A DNA stretch of 64,000 bases from Eublepharis macularius. Its lineage: Eukaryota; Chordata; Lepidosauria; Squamata; Eublepharidae. The stretch is from contig NC_072801.1 in NCBI RefSeq assembly GCF_028583425.1, positions 59,349,766-59,413,765 on the forward strand, in the 5' to 3' direction. Below are positions 56,201-61,970 of this stretch, one piece after another (the stretch's first letter is position 1; the number at the start of each line of letters is the position of its first letter). Under the pieces are notes generated by a model that saw nothing but the letters and a program-made list of their open reading frames with translations, made no database searches and had not been told where the DNA came from. The translations under genes were made by a program, and so were the position numbers.

Positions 56201-58078
56201 AGCCTGGGAGCCTGCAGCTTTATCCAGCAAATGGCATTTTTCCATTAAAAGAATAATTCAGGTCTTTAATTAAAACCACAGGGAAGATCTTTATTGCTGT
56301 GCTTAGTGTCTGATTCGGTTTGTAACAAGGGGTGTTGTGTGGGGATGGAACTGTCTTCTGTGTTCATTCCCCACCCCCTCCAGTGATTTAATCTCTCCTT
56401 CAGCCCCTCCCCAATAACCCCCCTGAGTCATCACCCAAGGAGGGCGTTCAAACTGGGGGAAACAAGCCTCGGTGCCCCCCAACCCCTGAGTGGGAGCGAC
56501 AGCGAGTAATCCAGCTTTCCTACGCGCTGGCGGCAGAGGCTTCACAGCGGGGGAAACGCATCACAGGTACTAGCAGAAGCAAGTAGGACTTTGGGAATCT
56601 CTGAATGGGGAAGGTCAGGTGCTGCTCTGGGGAAGGGATCAAGGGGGTAAGAGCTGAGGCATACCTGGGCTGAGGGCAAGCATCAGAGGAGATGCATGAG
56701 TAGGCAGTCAGCAGCATTGGGCCCCACCAGAAGCCACAAGCCCTGGAAGCTGCCCCACCTCATGCTGTGCTGACACAGGCCTTGTTTTTTCCCACCCCTT
56801 CTGCAATTCCAATCTAAACCAGGCCCTGTGGCACTTGAGAGATTGGTTCCCAGCAGCTGATGCTTACCTGACAGAGTTGCTAACCTCCACCTGGGGCTTG
56901 AAGTCCTCCCAGCTTGTGAGTGCTTTGTCACCTCTGCTCCCAGCTGCATATGCTGCCTAGCACTGCTGAAGAAGAGCATGTTTATGGTGCACAAAGCATC
57001 AGCATCCCTGGTGGCCTTGGCAGGGGCACTCCTAGCGGCACTCTCTACCCAGCAGCATCATGGAAAGGGTGTGTGGGCATGTGGGTAGGAGGGCAAGAAG
57101 GGGAGCCTAGTAGTGGGCATGGAGGGCCCTAAGCACTCTCTCCCTGGTGCCCCCCATCCCCTGGAACTCCTGTGCTGTTTTCCCAGCATGAAATGGCCTG
57201 GGGGTGTTATTAATGTATCTTAATGGGATTGTGCTTGATGTTTTAAAGCAAGAATGAGCCACTTGCTTGAGGAATATGAATGAATAAATATTGATTAAGC
57301 CCTGGGCCTGTTGAATAACAGCTCAGGATTTCAATAGCAGCCTTTTAGGCCATGTTCTGTACTTTATGGATCATTCATCAGTTCACAAACCTTTTGTGAA
57401 GATATCCTGTTTGTTGCCCTTAGAATTTAGGTGTCTAGATAGTGGATGGAGATTTCTAATCCCATTTCCTTCTCCACAGGAAGGACCAACTCTCGCTCCT
57501 CCTTAGACAATTTCCCTGGGTCACATGATAGCCTGGACCATCATCACCTCCCCAGTGACAATAACTCTGAGTTAGAAGCCAACAGTGTGGCATCCAAGCA
57601 CAACCAAACAACTACCCAGAACCTAAGTTATGGTGGTGACTCCAAAGCTGCAAATCACACAGTGCCTTCATCCCAAGCATCCAATCACATGTCATGTGCC
57701 TCAGAAGTTTCCAATTGGTCATTACCTCTCCCAGAGGAGTCCAATCGGGTGTCATCACAGCCCAGGGTTCCAAAGTCTGTTTTGCACCATCCAGAATCTA
57801 CCAATGAGGAGCTGTCTCTAAAGAGTCCACCTTTGATGGCACCGCTGCCTCAATCAGCCAATCGGAACTTGTCTGTCTCCAGAACAACCAGTTGGGATCC
57901 ATCTCCATTTTGGGACTATGAAGTGTGGGCATCTGAGCAAAGCCTTGTGCAGAATCAGGGCCCAAGCAATGGCAGGTGCCCAAGGTGGAGAGGTGAGAAT
58001 AAGTCTCATCAGGTGGTAGCATACCTTCATGAGACTGCTCAGCCTATCAAGGTCACACTAGTGAAATCCAGTTTTTAG
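33434..58078 (+). CDS. PLEKHA4: PLEKHA4 (PEPP1), PH-domain phosphoinositide-binding scaffold; 21 coding exons, about 1,099 residues
   Basis: PLEKHA4 binds phosphoinositides at the plasma membrane and is known in mammals to bind the CUL3 adaptor KLHL12 and so tune Wnt signalling. The joined coding sequence is 3,300 nt with every phase matching: 33434-33517, 34809-34919, 36417-36489, 38232-38332, 39613-39728, 40593-40847, 40991-41555, 41635-41712, 42527-42616, 43909-43977, 47238-47318, 48832-48981, 49460-49558, 49890-49992, 51255-51337, 52096-52245, 52803-52914, 55057-55112, 55429-55590, 56404-56566, 57480-58078. Order: N-terminal Ser-rich leader, PH domain at about 57-152 with basic KLWKRRWFVL, Pro/Ser-rich linker, coiled coil at about 515-660, RMSAQEQLDRMQRNQE near 805, and C-terminal KVTLVKSSF (human ends RVTLLQSSF). 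It is about 320 residues longer than human (779), mainly through the late exons. PLEKHA5-7 are the nearest relatives; the C-terminus and synteny point to PLEKHA4. Confidence 0.93.
33772..33898 (+). mobile_element. 3' end of a tRNA-derived SINE with AAATT tail repeat
   Basis: GCGGGGAGGGCGGAATATAA is followed by a run of AAATT-like units. Confidence 0.65.
34809..34919 (+). CDS. PLEKHA4: PLEKHA4 coding exon 2 (residues 29-65), start of PH domain
   Basis: The acceptor is TTTCTCACAG. The exon encodes KVHTFGKRADSIKRDPN and MRGWLYKK, matching human KIHAFGKRGNALRRDPN and IRGWLHKQ. The donor is AAG then GTAAAT, phase 0. Confidence 0.95.
35020..35488. mobile_element. Large foldback element, family L copy 1 (PLEKHA4 intron 2)
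   Basis: Two arms of about 150 nt (for example AAATGGCCTCAGAATGCCTC and its inverted form) flank a centre near 35250. The right end reads CATCTAGCTTGGCTC. A second copy spans 45889-47104. Confidence 0.7.
36417..36489 (+). CDS. PLEKHA4: PLEKHA4 coding exon 3 (PH beta strands 1-3)
   Basis: It encodes DSSGLKLWKRRWFVLSNYC, including the basic residues that contact phosphoinositide headgroups in PH domains. It ends in phase 1 before GTAATT. Confidence 0.95.
36633..37296. mobile_element. 664-bp DNA element with GGCCGTCGTCACACGG termini (PLEKHA4 intron 3)
   Basis: The terminal inverted repeats GGCCGTCGTCACACGG and CCGTGTGACGACGGCC are perfect and flanked by AAT on both sides. The interior has no transposase frame. 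Termini and 3-bp duplication resemble the element at 30956-31107. Confidence 0.8.
37596..37817 (+). mobile_element. Family A short repeat (PLEKHA4 intron 3)
   Basis: Degraded copy: AGGGCTGCCACCAACC through GAAGCTGGCAATTCTA. Confidence 0.65.
38232..38332 (+). CDS. PLEKHA4: PLEKHA4 coding exon 4 (PH core)
   Basis: It encodes DSREEMVLGSIPLPSYEIR, then an Arg/Lys-rich loop and RFVFK. The acceptor is TTTTCCAG and the donor AAG then GTCAGT. Confidence 0.95.
38377..38568 (-). mobile_element. Family A short repeat, 45 bases after PLEKHA4 coding exon 4
   Basis: GGGTTGCCAGCCTCCAGG through GGAGTTGCCAACCCT. The flanks TAGTTAGGCT and AAGTTAGGCC agree at 8 of 10 positions. Confidence 0.8.
38895..38988. 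mobile_element. Short palindromic MITE, family K copy 2
   Basis: CAGTGAATCCCAAACAGAG and its inverted end CTGTTTCGGATTCACTG. Confidence 0.8.
39170..39240 (-). repeat. Family J repeat fragment
   Basis: AGTAGCACCTTTAAGACC and CCTTCATCAGATAC are the shared ends. Confidence 0.65.
39613..39728 (+). CDS. PLEKHA4: PLEKHA4 coding exon 5 (end of PH domain)
   Basis: It encodes AEHPGMRTYYFSAET and the C-terminal PH helix NSWIWAMKQSA, with the conserved Trp. The donor is CTA then GTAAGG, phase 2. Without splicing the frame would stop at the TAG spanning the junction. Confidence 0.95.
40285..40434. repeat. Inverted pair of family J fragments (PLEKHA4 intron 5)
   Basis: AGTCCAGTGGCACCTTAGAC and, inverted, GTCTCTAAGGTACCAGTGGA, ending with CTGCAGACTAACATGG. 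Confidence 0.65.
40593..40847 (+). CDS. PLEKHA4: PLEKHA4 coding exon 6 (Ser-rich linker)
   Basis: It encodes NRSLHNQSVSAHTSYEDC and an acidic, Ser-rich linker without a recognised domain. It is bounded by TCCATTCAG and AAG-GTAAGA. Confidence 0.85.
40991..41555 (+). CDS. PLEKHA4: PLEKHA4 coding exon 7 (Pro/Ser/Arg-rich linker)
   Basis: This 565-nt exon encodes a GC-rich, proline-rich stretch (for example PRSPPPHPSENPSP and SSPPRARRKPPRSAAAQ) like the human linker. It contains ALARPNTPMGRVDIAPSE, matching human PARPHTPLSRIDVRPP. The donor is AGA then GTAAGT, phase 0. Confidence 0.9.
41635..41712 (+). CDS. PLEKHA4: PLEKHA4 coding exon 8
   Basis: The exon has 26 codons (FADRGYISPSSGTSR and so on) between TTCCCAG and GTGAGT, phase 0 at both ends, so it could be skipped in frame. 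Confidence 0.8.
42073..42172 (+). repeat. Family J repeat (PLEKHA4 intron 8)
   Basis: CATCTGACGAAGAGAGC, a GTGGCTCTC arm, then AAAAGCTTATGCTACAAT and TTAAAGGTGCTACTGGACTC. Confidence 0.75.
42527..42616 (+). CDS. PLEKHA4: PLEKHA4 coding exon 9
   Basis: It encodes SSSYLHLPPLPPLPNRS, aligning with human SPTYLQLPPRPPGTR. Acceptor CCCTGCAG, donor ATG then GTACGT, phase 0. Confidence 0.88.
43187..43276. mobile_element. Short palindromic MITE, family K copy 3 (PLEKHA4 intron 9)
   Basis: CAGTGAAATCCTAAACAGAG and the inverted CTGCTTAGGATTTCACTA flank CCCACTGATTTCAGTGGGC. Confidence 0.85.
43909..43977 (+). CDS. PLEKHA4: PLEKHA4 coding exon 10
   Basis: The exon has 23 codons (CRTLVRERSIHNASGQQFEN) ending in Asp-Thr-Asp, which joins to ALLTKLCGQD like human ETDTLLTKLCGQD. 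Acceptor TTTCTAG, donor GTAAGC. Confidence 0.85.
44155..44308 (+). mobile_element. tRNA-derived SINE, family E (PLEKHA4 intron 10)
   Basis: GCGTGCTGTAGTGTTTACAG and the tail GGGTCCCCACTGGGGAGAAA with AAATGCAGTCAATAAA. Confidence 0.65.
44588..44765 (-). mobile_element. tRNA-derived SINE, family E (PLEKHA4 intron 10)
   Basis: On the plus strand it reads CACCCTTCCTCTTGGGAGC, ATCTTCACAACAATCCTC and GGGAATTTGAACCCAGGTC. Confidence 0.75.
45017..45470 (+). mobile_element. hAT-type MITE, family I copy 2, inserted in a family J repeat, perfect 8-bp duplication
   Basis: CAGGGGTCATTTC and GAAATGAGCCCTG bound the element. GTGCTACT is duplicated exactly on both sides and belongs to the interrupted family J repeat (about 44888-45490). 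Confidence 0.9.
46541..46754 (+). mobile_element. Family A short repeat nested in family L
   Basis: It runs GTTGCCACCTCTGAGTTGG through GAGGCTGGCAACCCTA; family L sequence continues on either side. Confidence 0.8.
46860..47061. mobile_element. Foldback MITE, family F copy 2, TCA duplication, nested in family L
   Basis: GAGCCAAACTACACGTG and CACTTGTAGCTTGGCTC are the ends. TCA flanks both sides. Confidence 0.9.
47162..47218. repeat. CT microsatellite (57 bp, uninterrupted) before PLEKHA4 coding exon 11
   Basis: About 28 perfect CT units end 19 bases before the acceptor AG (47236-47237), so the repeat forms most of the polypyrimidine tract. Confidence 0.95.
47238..47318 (+). CDS. PLEKHA4: PLEKHA4 coding exon 11 (start of coiled coil)
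   Basis: It encodes ALLTKLCGQDKVLRGLEEEI, nearly identical to the human segment. The acceptor is preceded by a long CT microsatellite. The exon is 81 nt and phase 0, so skipping would keep the frame. Confidence 0.93.
47538..48161 (-). mobile_element. Family A repeat split by a 418-bp insertion (PLEKHA4 intron 11)
   Basis: GGTTGCAAGACTTCCGG lies on the left and the remaining body from CTAGAATTACAACTGAC to GGCTAGCAACCCTA on the right of the inserted element. Confidence 0.8.
47571..47988. mobile_element. 418-bp GC-rich element with AGGGTTACCAGGT termini and 10-bp target duplication
   Basis: AGGGTTACCAGGT and ACCTGACAACCCT bound the element. The flanks GCCTGGAATT and GCCTGGAGTT differ at one position. 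The ends resemble those of family A. Confidence 0.8.
48268..48355 (-). repeat. Family J repeat fragment (PLEKHA4 intron 11)
   Basis: AGTCCAGTGGCACCTTAAAG at the left, ending with TACTTCTTCATAT. Confidence 0.6.
48832..48981 (+). CDS. PLEKHA4: PLEKHA4 coding exon 12 (coiled coil)
   Basis: It encodes a Glu/Leu/Arg-rich helix with QLQDELVQVRARLCDLAL, matching human LLQDRLVSVRATLCHLT. Acceptor TCTAAAG, donor GTGAGT. Confidence 0.93.
49460..49558 (+). CDS. PLEKHA4: PLEKHA4 coding exon 13 (coiled coil)
   Basis: It encodes DSDRAWEDYSGLESELQLLK, matching human ERERVWDTYSGLEQELGTLR. Phase 0 at both ends. Confidence 0.93.
49890..49992 (+). CDS. PLEKHA4: PLEKHA4 coding exon 14
   Basis: It encodes DQASAQQDLWRIHDILAGL, matching human QDRVSAQQQLWMVEDTLAGL. 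A poly-T tract precedes AAAG. The donor GTGCTT is weak and the phase is 1. The intron directly downstream starts with a SINE. Confidence 0.85.
50005..50195 (-). mobile_element. tRNA-derived SINE, family E, directly after PLEKHA4 coding exon 14
   Basis: On the plus strand it reads TTTGTTCCCAATGGGGACCC, CATAACAACAACCCTGTG and GGGAATTCAAACCTGGC. Confidence 0.75.
50270..50487 (-). mobile_element. Family A short repeat (PLEKHA4 intron 14)
   Basis: It runs GGGTTGCCAGCATCCAGG through GGAGCTGGCAACGCT. Confidence 0.85.
51255..51337 (+). CDS. PLEKHA4: PLEKHA4 coding exon 15
   Basis: It is placed by a TTTCCCTATTGCAG acceptor, a GAG-GTATTG donor and phase agreement on both sides. The residues (ASPATTPVLDSHLG and so on) do not clearly match human, so this exon rests on splice sites and frame. 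Confidence 0.65.
52096..52245 (+). CDS. PLEKHA4: PLEKHA4 coding exon 16
   Basis: It has 50 codons in open phase 0 frame (KESETAPPPGSSLFYHEA and so on) with Ser/Glu/Gln-rich composition like the human linker. Acceptor AAACTAG; donor CCT then GTGAGT, followed by a GT repeat. Confidence 0.72.
52803..52914 (+). CDS. PLEKHA4: PLEKHA4 coding exon 17
   Basis: It is open through NPSSSRGQQGALWHSSSER and a Lys/Glu-rich end. Acceptor CCCTGCCCTCAG, donor TCAG then GTGGGT, phase 1. It is supported by frame and splice sites. Confidence 0.7.
52925..53180 (-). mobile_element. tRNA-derived SINE, family D copy 3 (PLEKHA4 intron 17)
   Basis: Complete copy with an ATT/GTT-type tail near 52930-52960 and a tRNA-like head at 53110-53175. 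It starts about 10 bases after the exon 17 donor. Its GCCCACTCAGAGTG is the unoccupied form of the MITE site at 11965. Confidence 0.8.
54090..54292 (-). mobile_element. Family A short repeat (PLEKHA4 intron 17)
   Basis: It runs GGTTGCCAACCTCCAGATGG through GGAGTTGGCAGCC. Confidence 0.8.
55057..55112 (+). CDS. PLEKHA4: PLEKHA4 coding exon 18
   Basis: A short 56-nt exon encodes DHGSHTNILCEDGGHSRAK. The acceptor is CCTCTGCATAG and the donor AAG-GTATGA. It restores phase 0 before the conserved next exon, which argues that it is real. Confidence 0.65.
55429..55590 (+). CDS. PLEKHA4: PLEKHA4 coding exon 19 (conserved RMSAQEQL segment)
   Basis: It encodes PRRSRMSAQEQLDRMQRNQE, closely matching human RPRMSAQEQLERMRRNQE. 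The proposed donor CGG-GTGGGT at 55591 keeps phase 0 into the next exon. The frame also stays open past it to a TGA at 55693-55695, so a read-through form ending there is possible. Confidence 0.88.
55889..56077. mobile_element. Foldback MITE with GAGCCAAGCTACAAGTGACG termini, different interior (PLEKHA4 intron 19)
   Basis: The ends match family F but the interior arms (GCAAGTGAACAG, CACTTGCGCTCCACTTGG) do not. The flanking trinucleotides are TGA and TTA. Confidence 0.8.
56404..56566 (+). CDS. PLEKHA4: PLEKHA4 coding exon 20
   Basis: It encodes PTPEWERQRVIQLSYALAAE and ASQRGKRIT, matching human HRERVLSLSQALATEASQ. Acceptor CTCTCCTTCAG, donor ACAG then GTACTA, phase 1. Confidence 0.88.
57480..58078 (+). 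CDS. PLEKHA4: PLEKHA4 last coding exon 21 (residues 901-1099)
   Basis: The acceptor is TTCCTTCTCCACAG. After GRTNSRSSLDN the exon encodes about 100 residues of degenerate 10-residue repeats rich in Ser/Asn, then the conserved tail IKVTLVKSSF and stop TAG. It is longer than the human equivalent because of the repeat region. Confidence 0.9.
57646..57890 (+). repeat. Degenerate 30-bp (10-codon) tandem repeat within the last PLEKHA4 exon
   Basis: About 8 units share TCCAAT-like cores at 30-bp spacing and encode 10-residue units such as ASNHMSCASE, VSNWSLPLPE and ESNRVSSQPR. All changes keep the frame. Confidence 0.75.
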
Positions 58079-58099
58079 CTCCAATGGGCAGATGGCAGG

Positions 58100-58105
58100 A
58101 ATAAA
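58100..58105 (+). terminator. Candidate polyadenylation signal of PLEKHA4
   Basis: AATAAA lies 22 bases after the stop codon, which would give a very short 3' UTR. Later AATAAA hexamers (for example near 60434) are also possible. Confidence 0.4.
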
Positions 58106-58847
58106 GAAATGGGCCCCGACACTCCGGTATTTTCCCATCTGACAAAAAGATGGTGAAGGGACAGGGACAAGGCTCATTCAGTGGCCATCTCAAAGAGAGC
58201 TCAAATCCCCGAAAGGGTTCACCACCTCGTAACCACACTTTAAAGCTCTTGGTTTCAATCCCAAGGATCTAGGTACAGTCTCAGAAACCCAATGATGCTG
58301 TCATATACTCACTCACGTGAAAGCACGTGTGTGCGCGCACACCCCATTTTTTTATTGAGCATGCATTTATCCACATGGACACAAGTGTTCACTAGCCTAT
58401 TGCTTTTATACTAATTTGCGCACACAAGTTTAGAAACATGTTTTACTAGGCAGTTTTCTTTCAGCCCTAACTGTGTTTGCACCCCTCTGAGAGGGGCTCT
58501 TAATGTCGGAGCCAAGATGTCCCTGCAGCAGGAGCCCCGGGAATCCTGCCCTCTCACTGCCTGCTATTCTGTTATTCCTGTTTTCCAGGTGGAGGGAAGG
58601 AACCCCAAGTCTGTGCAGTGAGTTGGAGGCCAAAGGGTTGGCCTCTTCATACTACAGACTTTTAGGCCTTGGGCAGGGAGAGGGTTGGGGGAAGGTTTCT
58701 CTTATGATTCTTAAGAATAAGACATCCATTGTCACAGGTGTGCAAACACACCATTGGGCATCGTTGTTCAAACATGGTCCTACTTTTTAAAAGTTCCCAC
58801 CTTCCCATCCACTCAGACCTTTTCCTGAGGTACACATTAATGCTTGA

Positions 58848-59102
58848 GTGATAATAATAATAATAATAATAGTATTTGTATAGAGCTTTAAGTGTCCAAA
58901 ATGCTTCACATGTGCATTATCGTATTGGGAATCCTTACAATAGTCTGTAAGGTAGGCCAGTATCTATTATTCCCCATACTGCTGATGGGAGGAAGCTGAG
59001 GAAAAGTGACATGATTAGTGTCATCAAATGAGAATTTTAAAAGAGGCACGATTTGAACTGGAGACCTCCCAGCTCATTCTCAGCCATTATGCGACCTCAG
59101 CG
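58848..59102 (-). mobile_element. Old SINE, MIR/L2-like, with ATA-repeat tail
   Basis: ATAATAATA tail, GAGCTTTAAGTGTCCAAAAT, ACTGCTGATGGGAGGAAGC and GATTTGAACTGGAGACC are the typical order (minus orientation). Its relative at about 39930-40170 is more degraded. Confidence 0.6.
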
Positions 59103-60461
59103 TCTTCTTCCATGACAATTCTGCTATGCATCATAGAATTTTTTAAATAGTTCTTCCCACCCACAAATGCTGATGTTGTTCATTTGTAGCACATGAATGA
59201 CCTAAAGGGGGAAAAAAGCTTACTAAAAAAAAATCCTAAAAATTCCCTGCTTGATCATCTGGAGGCAATTAATTAATTACCATAGGTGACCAAGTGAGTG
59301 GCTATTTGTAAGCATGTGCAAAGGATTTCACAGTGGTTGTCTTCTGCAAAGATGGTAAATTTCCAACATGAGAGAAAACAAAAAGGCCTACTGTATTAAG
59401 GTTCAGTAGCAGTTTGTAACTGTATTTTTATGGTTTGGGGGGTTAATTTTTTTTCCTTTGGCTCAGCTGCCCTCTAATGCATTTTGAGTCCTCTCAAGAC
59501 TGTTCAATTGATCATGTAATTTTTAAAAAAATTAAAATTGACTTAGATTGTGAATGGATAATTGTTGGCCTTCACATACATTAGAGGGAATGCAAACTGT
59601 GATTTCAAAGTAACTGAGGCTGTGTGATATCAAAGGGGAAAATAAATTAATTATCTTCCAATAGTGCAGGGACAGTGGCCAGGACAGTTACAGAATGCCT
59701 GTCCAAACATGCTCAAGGAACATGGCATGAAGGTTAGAGCCTGTTACATGAAGCATTAACTTTGATATGAATGAAATCCAAAGTATTCATTAACGTTTTG
59801 CAACAAATCACACAAAAACCTCTAGTGCTAGCAAACTCTTGAACACAGAGCGGCAATCAAGAAGGGGAAAAATTGGTGGAAGGAGAGACAATTGGAGGAG
59901 GTGAGGGGGGAGAAGAGAATCCGTGTAAGGGAAGGTTTTGGGTTTGGTGGGAGAGAAATGACGGAGAGAAGGCCAGTGGCTGGAGAAATTCAGGAAGAAG
60001 TAGAGGGATAGCAGGGGACTGCTGATGTTACAAAGCTATGGGCATCTCTAGGGACATTGGATAGTTTTGGGCTCTCATAGCTCTGGAAGGGACCCATCCT
60101 CCAAACTGGCTTCCCCAGTTTCACTGAGACAGCCCGCTTCCCACTTTCCTGGATAGAGAGTAGGGATCTGGATTTAGCAAACAATGCAGGGAAATCAAAG
60201 CTCTGAAAGGAAAAGAATTATGAGATCAAACAGTTTCAGACACATCAGGACTGAGCAGGCTGGAGGAAGGATCTCTGAACAGCAGCCTGCACACAGCTTC
60301 GTCTCAGCTTGGGATGAGACGTCTGTATGAACAGGGACTTGAGTAACCAGGGAGGTAGTTGCAACCTTCCCTTGCATTTTAGTTACTACTGCTCCCTTCC
60401 CTTGTTCAGCTGGATCCAAGTTGTTGTATACTCAATAAAATCTTCATGTTACCCATCTCCT

Positions 60462-60690
60462 GTGTGTGTGTGTGTGTGTGTGGTGCCCTCAAGTCATAGC
60501 TGACTTATGGCGACTCCTGGCGGGGTTTTCATGGCAAGAGACTATCAGAGGTGGTTTGCCATTGCCTGCCGCTGCAACCCTGGTCTTCATTGGAGGTCTC
60601 CCATCCAATTACTAACCAAGGCCAACCCTGCTTAGCTTCTGAGATCTGACGAGATCAGGCTCATGGCTATCCAGGTCAGGGCTATCTATC
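60462..60690 (-). mobile_element. 5S rRNA-derived SINE, copy 2, with GT microsatellite tail
   Basis: On the minus strand the 5S-like head (CAGAAGCTAAGCAGGGTTGG, GGTTAGTAATTGGATGGGAG) precedes the body and a tail ending at about 12 GT/CA units (60462-60482). Confidence 0.88.
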
Positions 60691-61439
60691 TCCTAGTGTT
60701 GGTATTTCGGCTAGCCTGACCTATTCCACTCTGTTGTTTTGTTTTCATTCCAAATATGTCCAGGAAAATGCCAGGGAGAAGAGGCTATAGTGCTCACTGG
60801 GCACCCTGGTTATTCTTAACTAGCACTGGATTTGAGAATGGGAACCTGAGAAAAACCGCTACATCTGAGGAAAGATGATGCACCAATTATGAGTTTCTGC
60901 AAGTGGAAAAAATTACAAAAGGCATCACTGGAGACTTTCATTTCCTTAGGTCATCAAATTCCTGGAAACAGAGGATATGTTTACAATGAAAACTGTTTAC
61001 CTGCAGGGCACTTTGGGAGCAGCCTTTTTAATCCAGCATTCTGGATTTCCACAAAGAACAACAACTGCACAATCCTCAGACAACTTGCTGCCTTCCACGC
61101 TCACTCTGTGATGTTCCCTTTTGCTTGCAAATCAGGTTACTCACTGGGGTTCCTGCTTCTAGATTTGCACAGCAGAGATGGGTGTACTCAACACCACATC
61201 CATGAATTGAGATACAAGGATGGGAGCAACTGGTAGCAGGACAAGAGAGCTCATGCAGTCTACTATTCTTACTAACAATTAAAACTAAGGAGCAAGGACT
61301 CCACCCATGAGACTAAACCAAAGCACACAAATATCAGAGGAGGGAAGCAGACTGTTTCACTGTCATGTGTTGCAAGATGCCCCACTGACCTACAAGCACC
61401 ATTCCATTTTGGCTCCTCTGAGAGGTTGAGACAACTTCA

Positions 61440-61640
61440 GAGTCAAGCTACAAGTGACGCCTTACACAGGTTGGACACTTGTCAGCTTCCCTCAAGTTTT
61501 GATGGGAAATGTAGGCATCCTGGTCTTGCAGCTGTAATGGAGAGCCAAGCTTTAAAACCAGGATGCCTACATTTCCCATCAAAACTTGAGGTAAGCTGAC
61601 AAGTGTCCAAGCTGTGTAGGCGTCACTTGTAGCTTGGCTC
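61440..61640. mobile_element. Foldback MITE, family F copy 3, TCA duplication
   Basis: GAGTCAAGCTACAAGTGACG and CACTTGTAGCTTGGCTC bound the element; TCA flanks both sides. The interior is nearly identical to 46860-47061. Confidence 0.9.
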
Positions 61641-61929
61641 TCAGTAGCTATCCTTGGTCTCCGACTGGGAGGGCACTGCTTTCCTAAGTCCACCTGACTC
61701 CCAGAGGGGTTCTTCACTTTTCTCAGGTATTTCTGCTGGCTGCCCAGAGTGATCTATAAACTAACTGCCTGCCTTCCCTTGGCACCCTTTTTAATAATGT
61801 GTTTGATTGGGCCTTACTGTGATTACACAAACTTCCAGCATTCAAAATAAGAAATTTATTAACAAGAAAATGTCCACACACATCTATAGAGCAAGAGAAA
61901 ACGCGATCTTCTGCATTTTTTGTGCGACG

Positions 61930-61970
61930 TTCCGAGTCGTCGTGAGGGAAGGTAAGCAGTGTGAAAATGG
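61930..61970. repeat. One-ended relic of the GGCC...TTTTCACAC MITE
   Basis: GGTAAGCAGTGTGAAAATGG followed by CC matches the right terminus of the element at 30956-31107. A matching left terminus was not found nearby. Confidence 0.55.

Noticed and set aside
60889..61236. 115-codon open frame downstream of PLEKHA4
   Set aside because: No recognisable similarity, no clear splice or promoter context, and a length that can arise by chance in 6 kb of spacer.
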